Source: JAFDZV01 sp964455525 (lineage in GTDB: Bacteria; Bacteroidota; Ignavibacteria; OLB7). Taken from it: a stretch of 64,000 nt of DNA. Where the stretch lies: the NCBI GenBank assembly GCA_964455525.1, contig CAYVWR010000003.1, forward strand, positions 62,001 to 126,000, in the 5' to 3' direction. The notes under the pieces are model-generated. The model ran no database searches. It was not told where the DNA came from and saw nothing but the letters and a program-made list of their open reading frames with translations. Positions 7,165 through 16,400 of this stretch are shown here, piece by piece (within the stretch, counting starts at the first letter, position 1; each line of letters starts with the position of its first letter). A program made the position numbers and the translations under genes.

Positions 7165-10131
7165 CTAGCGGACCAGCACGATCTGCTGCGACTCGCTTCC
7201 GGCAGGGGAGACCAGTTGAATCTGATAGACGCCGTTCGGAAGCCCGCGACCATCGAAGACCGCACGCGACCCGTTGCCATCAGGGCCGAGCTGATCGGTT
7301 AGATCGGCTACCTGCCGTCCCAGTGCGTCGAAGACGCGAAGGGTGGCGCCTCGTAGCATCCCTCCGATTTCAATCGTCGTAAACTCGCGTGCCGGGTTTG
7401 GCTGCGGGGCGCCAAGGAACATGCCAGGGATGGCCCCTGTCCCCTCCACCGCAGCGCCTGCCTGGAGTTTTGGTGCCAGGCGCCGCATCGTCTGCTCGGC
7501 TTCATCGAAATTGAACGACGAGAAGCCGAACACAAAGAGCGTGGTATCCTCGGCATTCCGTGCAAGATTGGCGATCCGTTTGCCGATCACCAGGCTGATA
7601 TCGCCCTCACTTCCGGCCGTTGCTCTACGCGAGCCGATGCCGTTGCTCACCGTGCTCCACTTCTCATCCTGGGTAAATCCGTCATAGATATTTATCGGCA
7701 TGCTGTCATTTCTGATGGCAAAGAAGATCGGCAGCGGAGCCACGCCGGCCACGCCCTGGGCTATGTAATAGCCCGCCTGATCCTCAGATCTTCCCATAAA
7801 GGGAACATTGCTTCCCGGGCGCTCCACGTAACTGACCGACTGTTCCACCGTCACGCTATCCATATCCCAGTCGGTAAAGAGTGCCACCCGGAGCGTATCC
7901 ATCTGTTCGGTCGAGACGTTCTTTGTGCGCACCTCGATGGCAAATCCTTCCGGCACGGTGTCCAGGGTGACAAGACGCATCCGTACCTGTAGGCCGATCC
8001 GGCGCGATCCGGCCGGAGCATCGTTGAGCAGCAGTGTGCCGTTGTTGTCAACGGAGGGATACTCCTCTGTTGCAAAATCGCTTTCCTGCGTGTTTGCGGT
8101 AGTCCCCCGGATATTGCTGAGCAGACGGTTGCGGCTTCCGGCGATAATCAGCCCTCCTTCATACAGAAAAGGGGTATTTGCATAACGGATGCCGTTGCCC
8201 ACCGAGTTCTCCGGGTAATTCTCGTAGCCGAGCCGTCCCTTGTCGGTAAGCGAGATCGTAAGGGCAGGGGTCCGTACGGTGATATACGGTATGTAGAACA
8301 GAACGCGGTCGTAGTGATAATCGTTGTATCCGTTATCAGCGCTCAGCTCAAAGCGGAGGCGCACGCGATCGCTGCTGGCCTGCCGTACCTCGAACGGAAT
8401 CCCTGCTTCCATCACCTTGGTCTCTCCGCTCAGCAGCGATGCCATTGTCAACGGAGTTTTGCTGATGGAGACCACGGTGCTGTCATCGCGATAGGTGACC
8501 GCGCGCAGGGTGATATTGGATGCGTTGCCGAGGATATTCCTGATCTTGACCATCAGTTTGCCTTTGCCGCCGACGGGTATGCGATCGCGCACGTTGCCGT
8601 TTTCATCGGTGATCCAGGTTGTATCGACCATGATCGCAGGGTGCGAAAACGGATCTACCGAGACAGCGCGCAAGGCGTTGACCCGGCCAAGCCCTGTAAG
8701 CTTTGCCATGTCGGTTGTCGGAGGGTAGACCGGGTCGGCAACCAGACGGGTATGGGCAATGGCCTGTTCGGCGCTGAGCGCGGGATATTTGCTTCGTACC
8801 AATGCCAGGATGCCGCTTACCACCGGTGTGGCGTAGGAGGTGGCAGGGCCGAGGTCGTAATATGTATCGTTGTTGCCGGTGGAGAACCCGCCCGGCGAGG
8901 AGATCCCAACCTGCTCGCCCCATGTTGTGCGGAATCCGTTCTCACGATCGAGCGCGCCAACCCCAAGCACGTTCTTGTAGCCAGCCGGATAGAAGGGAGT
9001 ATAGGAGAAGCTGTTTCCCGCACCCGCCACAATGGCGCAGTCGTAGGCCACCACAAGCTCGGTGAGGATGTCCTGAAGCGCCTGCGCATAGGTGCCGCTC
9101 CCGAAACTACAGTTGATAACCTTGAAGCCGCGCCGGGCCGCATAGATGATCCCTTCGTAGGCGCGCACCAACGGTCCTCCGTTGTTTGCAGATGCCTTGA
9201 TCGGAAAGAACATGCAGTTGTATCCCGCTCCGGCTACGCCAAGACCGTTATTGGTCTTGGCCGCGGCAAGGCCCGATACCTCGGTTCCATGAGCGCTTCC
9301 TTTGGTGTCCCCGGGCGCGGTTCCATCGAGTTGATACGTCAGGTTTGCTCCGCGCCAGTCGTCCACCACGCCGTTGCCATCATCATCGATGTTATTGGTC
9401 CGTTTGTCGTTTCCGAATGCATCCAGGCCTACCTCGCCCGGGTTCTCCTTGATGTTGGGGGCAAGATCCTCGTGGAACATGTCGATACCGGCATCTACCA
9501 CGGCGATAACCATGCTGCTATCTCCCTTCCACACATCCCAGGCATCGAGGAGCTTTACCTGTGCGAGCTGGTATTGCTGCTGCACCATGGGATCGTTGGG
9601 AGGAGCGGCCGATCCGCCGAGCGGATAGGGCAGCTCGATCGGTTCGGCATATTCGACTTCCGGCAGCCCGTTCAGCATACGGGCCGCGTCGATGGGGGAG
9701 ATGGGGGCGCCGTAGTGAAGTTCTACGATACGGCCCAGGTTCTCCTCCGCTTTGCGAACGCGCAGTTGTGCCTCGTTCGGGAGCGCCATCAGGCGCGACT
9801 GCAGGCTCTCCTCAAGGGGGATATTGATATAGGCGAGATGGGATGTGGAGATGGTGCGAAGGCCGGCACGCGAGGCAAGGTGTGCGGTTGCTGCCGGTGG
9901 ATTTCCCTGGTCGTATCCTTCGCGCAACTTTACATAAAGCGCACGTGCTACCATATCGCCGCCGCTTCTGGTATCGCGCATGATGCCGGCCTGGATCACT
10001 GCTTCATCCTTGGCACTGGCCGAGATGCCGCTCAGGATGCGTGCCTCCTGGGCGGGCGCGGGAGAGGGCATGTACAGGAGCAGGAGCAATGCTCCAAGGG
10101 TAGGTAGGATATATCTGCTGCGTATGGCCAT
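7165..10131 (-). CDS. large S8 (subtilisin-like) serine peptidase with T9SS sorting domain
   Basis: 988 residues with a signal peptide (about 1-28). A propeptide-like region is followed by the S8 catalytic domain: Asp213 in IAVVDAGID, His281 in GSAHGTEVSGLAA, Asn373 in VAGAGNSF and Ser432 in TSYATPVVSG. All triad residues are present. A Ca-binding-like acidic run (NNIDDDGNGVVDDW) precedes the His. The middle is a long beta-rich region. The end, from APQPNPAREFTTIEI through LRVFDALGRQVADL to GVYQIQLVS, is a type IX secretion C-terminal sorting domain. Expected to be secreted or attached to the cell surface. The ATG at 10129-10131 has no clear ribosome site. The 279 bp upstream hold no gene. 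Confidence 0.93.
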   Translation of the reverse strand: MAIRSRYILPTLGALLLLLYMPSPAPAQEARILSGISASAKDEAVIQAGIMRDTRSGGDMVARALYVKLREGYDQGNPPAATAHLASRAGLRTISTSHLAYINIPLEESLQSRLMALPNEAQLRVRKAEENLGRIVELHYGAPISPIDAARMLNGLPEVEYAEPIELPYPLGGSAAPPNDPMVQQQYQLAQVKLLDAWDVWKGDSSMVIAVVDAGIDMFHEDLAPNIKENPGEVGLDAFGNDKRTNNIDDDGNGVVDDWRGANLTYQLDGTAPGDTKGSAHGTEVSGLAAAKTNNGLGVAGAGYNCMFFPIKASANNGGPLVRAYEGIIYAARRGFKVINCSFGSGTYAQALQDILTELVVAYDCAIVAGAGNSFSYTPFYPAGYKNVLGVGALDRENGFRTTWGEQVGISSPGGFSTGNNDTYYDLGPATSYATPVVSGILALVRSKYPALSAEQAIAHTRLVADPVYPPTTDMAKLTGLGRVNALRAVSVDPFSHPAIMVDTTWITDENGNVRDRIPVGGKGKLMVKIRNILGNASNITLRAVTYRDDSTVVSISKTPLTMASLLSGETKVMEAGIPFEVRQASSDRVRLRFELSADNGYNDYHYDRVLFYIPYITVRTPALTISLTDKGRLGYENYPENSVGNGIRYANTPFLYEGGLIIAGSRNRLLSNIRGTTANTQESDFATEEYPSVDNNGTLLLNDAPAGSRRIGLQVRMRLVTLDTVPEGFAIEVRTKNVSTEQMDTLRVALFTDWDMDSVTVEQSVSYVERPGSNVPFMGRSEDQAGYYIAQGVAGVAPLPIFFAIRNDSMPINIYDGFTQDEKWSTVSNGIGSRRATAGSEGDISLVIGKRIANLARNAEDTTLFVFGFSSFNFDEAEQTMRRLAPKLQAGAAVEGTGAIPGMFLGAPQPNPAREFTTIEIGGMLRGATLRVFDALGRQVADLTDQLGPDGNGSRAVFDGRGLPNGVYQIQLVSPAGSESQQIVLVR

Positions 10132-10410
10132 GATAAGTAATCGGATGTTCGAGAGATGAAGGATCTCATGTATCGAGAGCGGCTGGCTCCCGGGGTGGGT
10201 CTGACAGGCTATCGTCTGGCGCTAGATGCCGGACCGCTATCTCTGGTGCCGGGTACCTGGCTCAAATATCCCGATAATCGCCGGGAAATCCGAATGGGAT
10301 CGGGGTGCGGAAGCAGGCATGATCGCAGAGAGATGCCGCAGAGCACGAGAGCTGATCCCGAAGGTGGCAGGGGCGTTCTCGTGCTCATTGCAGAATCCTC
10401 CCTGCCGGGA

Positions 10411-11226
10411 TTACAAGCTCGGCCGCGCCTGGCGCACGAATTCGGGCATGGAAATCGTTTCGATGGCGACCGTGTGCCCCGTTGATGTATCAATGTGCAG
10501 ATACACAGCCGAGAGCCTGGAATCACCCTCGCCCATCTCGAACTTATGAGGCGTCTGGGTGATGAATCGGCGGATTGCCACCTCCTTGCGCATTCCGATC
10601 ACGGAATTGTATGGCCCGGTCATCCCCACATCGGTCAGAAATGCGGTGCCTCCGGGCAATATCCGGGCATCGTTGGTCTGCACATGCGTATGCGTGCCGA
10701 TCACGGCGCTTGCACGGCCATCGATATGCCAGGCAAGCGCCATCTTCTCCGCGGTTGCCTCGGCATGGAAATCCACGATGATCGTGCGTGTCTCCTGCTC
10801 GATGCGCCCAAGTGCCCAGTCGGCAGCCTTGAAGGGGCAGTCGATCGGCTGCATATAGGTGCGGCCCTGAAGGTTCACCACGGCAACCTTGATCCCACTC
10901 GCAAGCGTATAGATACCATAGCCATAGCCAACGTTTTCGCGTGGATAGTTCAACGGGCGGAGCACATTGCGATTGGTTGCAAGCACTTCTTTCGACTGCC
11001 ATCGCTCCCAGACATGGTTGCCGGAGGTTATGACATGCGCCCCGCTACGAAATATCGCCTCGGCATCGGAGGGGCGCAATCCCTTGCCATCGTAGGAGTT
11101 CTCGCCATTGACAATGACGAAGTCCGCAGTATAGCGTTCGATCAGGGGGGGGAGATGCTCGCGTAGCACTTTGATCCCGGGGTCGCCGACGATATCGCCG
11201 ACCATAAGCACATGTATGAGGGACAT
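10411..11226 (-). CDS. YmdB-family metallophosphoesterase
   Basis: 271 residues from MSLIHVLMVGDIVGDPG. Family motifs for metal binding are all visible: GDIVG, VNGENSYDGKGL, TSGNHVWERWQSKEVL, VDFHAEATAEKMALAW and VIGTHTHVQTNDARILPGGT. The last part, AFLTDVGMTGPYNSVIGM, is the strongest family signature. These are cyclic-nucleotide (2',3'-cAMP) phosphodiesterases, linked in Bacillus to biofilm and development. The open frame continues 14 codons upstream to 11268, but the GD-rich core begins at the chosen ATG. Monocistronic as far as visible. Confidence 0.92.
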   Translation of the reverse strand: MSLIHVLMVGDIVGDPGIKVLREHLPPLIERYTADFVIVNGENSYDGKGLRPSDAEAIFRSGAHVITSGNHVWERWQSKEVLATNRNVLRPLNYPRENVGYGYGIYTLASGIKVAVVNLQGRTYMQPIDCPFKAADWALGRIEQETRTIIVDFHAEATAEKMALAWHIDGRASAVIGTHTHVQTNDARILPGGTAFLTDVGMTGPYNSVIGMRKEVAIRRFITQTPHKFEMGEGDSRLSAVYLHIDTSTGHTVAIETISMPEFVRQARPSL

Positions 11227-11416
11227 AGTATCTAATCCACGTTCTTGACTCGTGACTTGCTGGTTCACGGGAGGGGTGGTGCCGGGGGCAGCACCGGGTG
11301 CGGCACTCTGTCCGGAACCTCACGGAAAGCTTTGCCGTTACAATGACAATTGTATTTTTGCGCGCCAGTCCGGCCGCACAGTGCCGATAGTGATAACGAA
11401 GATATGAAGTCTTGAC

Positions 11417-11439
11417 GATCCCACGTGCTTCGTGGGATC
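11417..11439 (+). promoter_or_regulatory. perfect 9-bp stem-loop upstream of the adenosyltransferase gene
   Basis: GATCCCACG (11417-11425), loop TGCTT, and the exact complement CGTGGGATC (11431-11439). It ends 46 bases before the ATG at 11486 and would lie in the 5' leader. It is too small for a cobalamin riboswitch. Its role is unknown. Confidence 0.35.
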
Positions 11440-11485
11440 GGGGATTGTGCGGCGGCGATCGTTCACTCCATTTTCATGGGAGATC

Positions 11486-12052
11486 ATGGCTACCAAGATC
11501 TATACGAAGACCGGCGACGACGGCACTACCGGGTTGTTCGGTGGGCGGCGGGTTGCGAAAGATTCGCACCGAATCCAGAGCTATGGAACGGTGGATGAAC
11601 TCAACAGCGTTGTGGGGCTTGCCCGTGCCCATGGTATGGGGGCCGAACATGATGCGCTGCTGGCAATGGTCCAGGAGCAGTTGTTTGTGCTGGGTGCGGA
11701 TCTTGCAACCCCCATCGGGTCGGGAAAAAATTTCCCCTTGCCCCGTGTTACACCGGAGGACATCGAGTGTCTTGAGCGGGCGATCGACCAGCTTGAGGAG
11801 ACCCTTCCGGCGTTGAAGAATTTCATTCTGCCGGGAGGAACCGCCGCCGGTGCCGCGCTTCATCTGGCACGCACGGTCTGTAGACGGGGTGAACGGCTGG
11901 TTGTGATGCTGATGCACGAGGAGCCGGAGGTCGGCACGCTGCCGGTAATGTATCTGAACCGTCTGAGCGACATGCTTTTTGTGCTGGCTCGGGCGGTCAA
12001 TCATGCAGCAGGGGTGCCGGAACATCCCTGGATGCCACGGGCACAGGGGTAG
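11486..12052 (+). CDS. cob(I)alamin adenosyltransferase (PduO type)
   Basis: 188 residues. The N-terminus IYTKTGDDGTTGLFGGRRVAKD is the ATP-binding signature of PduO-type corrinoid adenosyltransferases. KDSHRIQSYGTVDELNS follows, and then the conserved PALKNFILPGGTAAGAALH and ARTVCRRGERLV. LNRLSDMLFVLAR closes the family fold. It transfers the adenosyl group of ATP to cob(I)alamin to make coenzyme B12. The ATG at 11486 has GGGAG at 11478-11482, slightly close. The frame extends 18 codons upstream without similarity. The chelatase subunits at 45.8-48.8 kb may serve the same cofactor. Confidence 0.93.
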   Translation: MATKIYTKTGDDGTTGLFGGRRVAKDSHRIQSYGTVDELNSVVGLARAHGMGAEHDALLAMVQEQLFVLGADLATPIGSGKNFPLPRVTPEDIECLERAIDQLEETLPALKNFILPGGTAAGAALHLARTVCRRGERLVVMLMHEEPEVGTLPVMYLNRLSDMLFVLARAVNHAAGVPEHPWMPRAQG

Positions 12053-12313
12053 ATCGAAAAGATGGCATGGCTCTTGATGACAATGAGTCACTTCATGCCA
12101 GATACCCACTATGTCTTTCAGCATACCTCTTGTAAGAGAATTGTAAAGCGGCTAAACCCGCCGGACGGATCTCTGTATAAGAGAGCAAATTTGCCTGGAG
12201 AGCCGGTGCGGCCACGGCAATCAAAAAAGTAAGCAATACCAGATAGGTACATCGCAATAGAGACAAGCCCGGACCGAAAGCGAAGGGTGTTGATGTCTCA
12301 CTAACATGAATGT

Positions 12314-12318
12314 GGAGA
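12314..12318 (+). promoter_or_regulatory. Shine-Dalgarno site selecting ATG 12327
   Basis: GGAGA ends 8 bases before ATG 12327. It excludes the upstream in-frame ATG at 12306, which lies before it, and gives a clean lipoprotein signal peptide starting MKIANFLL. Confidence 0.6.
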
Positions 12319-12326
12319 ACCAGACA

Positions 12327-13307
12327 ATGAAAATCGCAAATTTTCTCTTGAGCGGCTTGCTTGTCGCCTCAATGGGGTTCATGGCTACCGGGTGCAACGA
12401 GAACCCGACCGAGCCGGGTGATAACAACAATCCGGGTGCCCCGCTTGCCCCTAAGAACGTTCAGGTAACCTCGCTTGGAGCCGCTTCGGTTGGCCTGAAG
12501 TGGGAAGCCCCGGCCGACACGGGCACGATCACCTATCGTGTGAAGTGGGTGCCGGAGACCGGCAGCGATTCCGGTAGCGTTGATGTTGCAACTACCAGCA
12601 CAAGCATCAGCAGCGGCTTGGCCATCAACAAGGCCTATACGTTCTCCGTGTACTCGGTTCGTAGCAACGTGATGTCCAGCGCGATCTCCATCAAGTGGGC
12701 CGGTGCACAGCGTTATGGCCAGACTGAGTCGATCAGGATCTACGAGACGGCCTCCGATAATGGCTCGGGCCTGACCCTTGATCCGCCGAATGGACCACGG
12801 AACGTGAAGGTCGGTGCCTCGAACACGGTCCCGAACAGCGTTCAGCTTGCCATCTATACGAAGGCCAGCGACCCAAATAACTTCGAGATCGGACCTGCCT
12901 ACGCGTTCACCGAGTATCAGAACGCCGACAAGTTCGACCAGCGTGTGTACGTTTCCACGCTCTCGTATCCGGCTCAGGATCTGAATAGCTGGTACGCAGT
13001 GGAGGACATTTCGCAGCACATTCCGACCGATGGTAACATCCGTGCCTTCACCTTCCCGGTTGCTGAGACCGGCACAACCGGACAGGGCTTCTATGTCCGC
13101 ACGGGCGATGTAGGCACCTATCACTACGCTCGCGTCTTCGTCAAGAAGAGCGGTGGCAAGCTGCTCCAGGGCACCACGCCAAACCGTTATATCGAGCTGG
13201 AGATCTCCTACCAGCAGTCGCCAGGGCTTCCCTATGCCAAGCCGGCTGGATATCGTCCGACCGAGGGCAACATCTCCTCGAAGGTCCTGTATCCGCCGAA
13301 CAAGTAA
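12327..13307 (+). CDS. lipoprotein with fibronectin type III-like domain
   Basis: 326 residues. The signal peptide MKIANFLLSGLLVASMGF ends in a lipobox with the lipidated Cys in MATGC. A short Pro/Asn/Gly linker is followed by an FnIII-like domain (LAPKNVQVTSLGAASVGLKW, ITYRVKWVP, KAYTFSVYSVRSN). The C-terminal ~190 residues are beta-rich, of no recognised family, and contain FYVRTGDVGTYHYARVFVKK. Predicted outer-membrane lipoprotein, possibly surface-exposed. It has its own strong terminator at 13330, so it is probably a single-gene transcript. Confidence 0.75.
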   Translation: MKIANFLLSGLLVASMGFMATGCNENPTEPGDNNNPGAPLAPKNVQVTSLGAASVGLKWEAPADTGTITYRVKWVPETGSDSGSVDVATTSTSISSGLAINKAYTFSVYSVRSNVMSSAISIKWAGAQRYGQTESIRIYETASDNGSGLTLDPPNGPRNVKVGASNTVPNSVQLAIYTKASDPNNFEIGPAYAFTEYQNADKFDQRVYVSTLSYPAQDLNSWYAVEDISQHIPTDGNIRAFTFPVAETGTTGQGFYVRTGDVGTYHYARVFVKKSGGKLLQGTTPNRYIELEISYQQSPGLPYAKPAGYRPTEGNISSKVLYPPNK

Positions 13308-13329
13308 AAGCGCTGGAACACAACATGCA

Positions 13330-13360
13330 AAGGCGGAGGCTGAAGAAGCCTCCGCCTTTC
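13330..13360 (+). terminator. intrinsic terminator after the FnIII lipoprotein
   Basis: AAAGGCGGAGGCT (13330-13342) pairs perfectly with AGCCTCCGCCTTT (13348-13360) across a 5-base loop. CTTGTTTT follows. Confidence 0.9.
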
Positions 13361-13491
13361 TTGTTTTGGCGCATTCCCATCGCCTGAAGCTTCCCATACA
13401 GACTGAGCGGCCATTGCGGGGTCCGAACGGTATTCATGAGCGAAGGTCTGGTGCGCCGTGGAGTACATCCGCTCTTCTCGTATCTTCGCAT

Positions 13492-14307
13492 ATGGCTTTA
13501 TTGCTTCGCTTCCCTTTGTTGCTGCTGTTTGTTGTACTCCTCTGTGCGGGGTGTTCCACGCCACGCCCGGTAGTGTACCATATCGTCACATCCGAGAGCA
13601 CCTATCAGTGCTGCCGTACAATTCGCTATTCCACCTGGACGTTTCCAATGGTCAGTTCCAGCACGACCTCTGGAGAGGGCGTCATTGTGCGTTTGCAGGC
13701 GGATACTCTGCCGGTGCGTTGTGATGTGGACGCCGAGCTGGGCCTTACCATCGCCAACAATGGCGGTGAGGATATCTATATCCCGATCTCGCGTGAGCTT
13801 GAAGGGGAGCGGATTAAACTCTATCCTTGGCGTCTGTCCTACGATAGCGCCGGTGTGCCGATCAGGCTGGCCCGGCAGCTTCAGTATACCGATGTCATTG
13901 AACGGCTGGATGGAGTGCTGCGATTTTTCCGGTTGCCGGCGGGAACCCAGGTGGCCTTGCGTGGCGTGCTGCCCCAGCGCTGGCTCTGCTCTCCTGCCAC
14001 CGAAGTCTCTCCGCCCTATCTGAATGCGGAGCTGAACCCGGTCTTCTATTCCGATCGCGCCCGTGCTCTTCGTGCTGCCGAGTATCATCTCGATCCCAAT
14101 CTCCCTGCTACCATGGGGTTGCGCTACGATGTTGCTTATACAACGCTCCGCTATCTGGAATCGCTTCCGGTGCAGAGCCGGAACGTCAATGCCGCGGGCG
14201 ATACTGTGCAGGTGATGATTGCAATCAAGGATGAGCCGGCTGATGTTCTCAATGCCTCGCAGATGGTGTCCGAGAGCAACATCGTGACCTTGAAGTTCGT
14301 GAAGTGA
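13492..14307 (+). CDS. lipoprotein of unknown function
   Basis: 271 residues from MALLLRFPLLLLFVVLLC, a classical signal peptide with the lipobox LCAGC. The rest is beta-rich and has no family I recognise. Visible blocks are GLTIANNGGEDIYIPISREL, which resembles an immunoglobulin-like strand pair, and FFRLPAGTQVALRGVLP. The open frame continues far upstream to 13153, but that part overlaps the previous gene and its terminator and is not coding. It lies 84 bp before the DUF1460 gene on the same strand and may be co-transcribed with it. Confidence 0.7.
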   Translation: MALLLRFPLLLLFVVLLCAGCSTPRPVVYHIVTSESTYQCCRTIRYSTWTFPMVSSSTTSGEGVIVRLQADTLPVRCDVDAELGLTIANNGGEDIYIPISRELEGERIKLYPWRLSYDSAGVPIRLARQLQYTDVIERLDGVLRFFRLPAGTQVALRGVLPQRWLCSPATEVSPPYLNAELNPVFYSDRARALRAAEYHLDPNLPATMGLRYDVAYTTLRYLESLPVQSRNVNAAGDTVQVMIAIKDEPADVLNASQMVSESNIVTLKFVK

Positions 14308-14391
14308 TGATAGCCGAGATCCTTGCCTCGGTACCCGCTTCTGGCGATTTCCATAGTATTCCGATCCATCTTCTTTCCAACTGCGACGACG

Positions 14392-15321
14392 ATGAACCGT
14401 AGGAACTTTCTGAGAAATACATCTTCGGCGGCATTCGCCGTGGCCGCTCTGCCGTGGCTTGGCCCTCTGCGCCTTCTGCCGTCGTCTTCCCCCCGGCCTT
14501 CTCTGCTGGATGAGCCGAAGCAGTTCAGCGGCGAGGGGGTGTTCAATCGCTTGGCAGGTATTGCGGTTGAACGCCAGTGGAAGAACTTGCCGATCGGCGA
14601 TCTGATCGGAGCTATCGGGCTGGAGCTGCGCGGCACGCCCTATGTTGGCGCTACGCTGGAATTGTACGAGGATCGCGAGGTCTGCTCGGTGAATCTGCTT
14701 GGGCTTGATTGCGTTACCTTCTTCGAGGTCGCGCTCAATTTTGCGCGCATGGTGCGTCGTGGGGTGCAGCTTACACCTTCTGCGCTGCTGGAGCATGTGA
14801 GCTATACACGCTATCGGAACGGAAGGCTTCAGGATTATGCGTCACGCCTTCATTATACCACCGATTGGTTCTACGATAACGAGCGGAAACATGTGGTGCA
14901 GGTGATTACACGGGAACTGCCGGGAGCTATAAAGTTCACCAAAACGGTGGATTTCATGAGCACCCACCCCAATAGCTACAAGCAGTTGAAGGCGAATCCG
15001 GCGTTGGTCCCGGCCATTGCCGAGTCAGAGCAGCTTCTGAACGCGCGTACCATGTATTATATACCCAAGGAGAAGGTTGCCGCCGTCGAGCCGAAGCTGA
15101 AGACCGGGGATATCATCGGCATTACCACGACCATCAACGGTATCGACTGCTCTCATACCGGAGTCTGTTATCGTGATGAGAAGGGAACCCTGCGGTTCCT
15201 GCATGCATCGCTCGACAAGAAGGAGGTCACGCTGGATGACCAGTTGAACAAGTATCTGGCTCGTGTATCCAAACATACCGGCATTATGGTGGCACGGCCG
15301 GTTGATATCAGCGGCCGCTAA
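14392..15321 (+). CDS. DUF1460 family protein (NlpC/P60-like amidase) with Tat signal
   Basis: 309 residues. It begins MNRRNFLRNTSSAAFAVAALP, a twin-arginine signal (RRNFLR). The DUF1460 hallmark is present: RGTPYVGATLEL, then NLLGLDCVTFFEVALNFAR with the presumed catalytic Cys in LDCVTF, and the paired SYTRYRNGRLQDYASRLHY block. The conserved His is in NGIDCSHTGVCYRD near the end. The family has an NlpC/P60-like fold and is thought to cleave peptidoglycan amides. Export by Tat suggests it folds in the cytoplasm. The stop codon lies beside a short inverted repeat (15309-15317 with 15333-15341), just ahead of the terminator at 15351. Confidence 0.88.
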   Translation: MNRRNFLRNTSSAAFAVAALPWLGPLRLLPSSSPRPSLLDEPKQFSGEGVFNRLAGIAVERQWKNLPIGDLIGAIGLELRGTPYVGATLELYEDREVCSVNLLGLDCVTFFEVALNFARMVRRGVQLTPSALLEHVSYTRYRNGRLQDYASRLHYTTDWFYDNERKHVVQVITRELPGAIKFTKTVDFMSTHPNSYKQLKANPALVPAIAESEQLLNARTMYYIPKEKVAAVEPKLKTGDIIGITTTINGIDCSHTGVCYRDEKGTLRFLHASLDKKEVTLDDQLNKYLARVSKHTGIMVARPVDISGR

Positions 15322-15350
15322 GGCAGGTGCATCGGCCGCTGGAATACTGC

Positions 15351-15386
15351 AACGGGCGCGCCGGAGAGATCTCCGGCGCGCCCGTT
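15351..15386 (+). terminator. 17-bp perfect hairpin terminator
   Basis: AACGGGCGCGCCGGAGA (15351-15367) pairs exactly with 15370-15386 over a 2-base centre, followed by TCCGTTGTTGTTT. It lies between the convergent DUF1460 and 3-hydroxyacyl-CoA dehydrogenase genes, so it probably serves both. A second inverted repeat, CAGCGGCCG (15309-15317) with CGGCCGCTG (15333-15341), lies just upstream. Confidence 0.85.
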
Positions 15387-15424
15387 CCGTTGTTGTTTGT
15401 CGCTGCTTAAGATCGTGTGCCGCG

Positions 15425-16270
15425 TCAGTAGAATCCCTTGCCCGATTTCTTGCCAAGCAATCCCGACTCTACCATCTTGCGCTGGATCAGATGGGGGCGG
15501 AAACGTGCCTCGTGGAAATACTGGCCATATACCGATTCGGTGACCGCGAAGTTCACATCGATGCCGATAAGGTCCATCAACTCGAACGGTCCCATCTTGA
15601 ACCCGATGGCCTTCATGCATCGGTCCACCTGCTCATGCGTAGCGCATCCTTCTGCCACGATTCTAAACGACTCGCCATAGAAATTCCGGGCAACCCTGTT
15701 GACGATAAAGCCAGGCGTATCGCTGGCACGCACGGAGGTTTTGCCAAGGCGCTTCGCGATCTCGGTTGTTTTCACCATCGTCTCTTCCGATGTGCGAAAT
15801 CCCTGTATCACCTCTACCAGCTTCATGATATGAGCCGGGTTGAAGAAATGCATCCCGACCACCCGTTCAGGGTGCATAAGCGTTGCGCCGATCTCTGTGA
15901 TCGCCAGCGACGATGTATTGCTTGCAAGGATGGTCTCGGCGGAGACTATCGTTTCAAGCGTTGCAAAGAGCTTCTGCTTGATATCGATCCGCTCGATGAT
16001 CGCTTCAACGACGATGGCGCTTCCCGCAAAATCCTCCAGAGAGGAGGTGGTCACAAGGCGGCTCCGAAGCTCGTCGGCTGCCTCCTGGGTAAGTTTTCCA
16101 CGGTCGATGCTCCCCCTGATAAACCTGTCGATCTGTGCGGTGCCTCGTTGCAGCGCTTCCTCGCCGATATCGTACAGCCGGACATCGTATCCTGCCAAGG
16201 CCGCTGCATAGGCGATTCCGGCGCCCATGGTGCCGGCGCCACAGACGCCGAAAAGAGAAGTTGTAGCCAT
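15425..16270 (-). CDS. hbd: 3-hydroxybutyryl-CoA dehydrogenase-like enzyme
   Basis: 281 residues, the normal size for single-domain Hbd/PaaH. The NAD-binding Rossmann motif is GVCGAGTMGAGIAYAAALAG at about 8-27. The catalytic region is SNTSSLAITEIG and HPERVVGMHFFNPAHIMKLV with the conserved His. The C-terminal dimerisation domain has DTPGFIVNRVARNFYGES and IGFKMGPFELMDLIGID. It oxidises (S)-3-hydroxyacyl-CoA to 3-oxoacyl-CoA with NAD+. It follows two crotonases on the same strand (order crotonase, PaaG-like, dehydrogenase), matching paaF-paaG-paaH of phenylacetate catabolism. It could equally serve general beta-oxidation or butanoate metabolism. Confidence 0.9.
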   Translation of the reverse strand: MATTSLFGVCGAGTMGAGIAYAAALAGYDVRLYDIGEEALQRGTAQIDRFIRGSIDRGKLTQEAADELRSRLVTTSSLEDFAGSAIVVEAIIERIDIKQKLFATLETIVSAETILASNTSSLAITEIGATLMHPERVVGMHFFNPAHIMKLVEVIQGFRTSEETMVKTTEIAKRLGKTSVRASDTPGFIVNRVARNFYGESFRIVAEGCATHEQVDRCMKAIGFKMGPFELMDLIGIDVNFAVTESVYGQYFHEARFRPHLIQRKMVESGLLGKKSGKGFY

Positions 16271-16400
16271 AAGGAATTTCTAGATTCAACATGCAAAGCC
16301 TGGGGGTCGGGAACTCTCTCGTCGGGAGCGATGTGCCCCAGCCGTAGGGTCCGGCGATGGCCGCAACCGGCAAGCGTCGGTCATCAACCGGTCTGTTCCC

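Noticed and set aside
8314..10107. 597-codon plus-strand open frame
   Set aside because: It lies antisense to the S8 peptidase, whose motifs are intact; the antisense translation is Cys/His-rich and has no domain.
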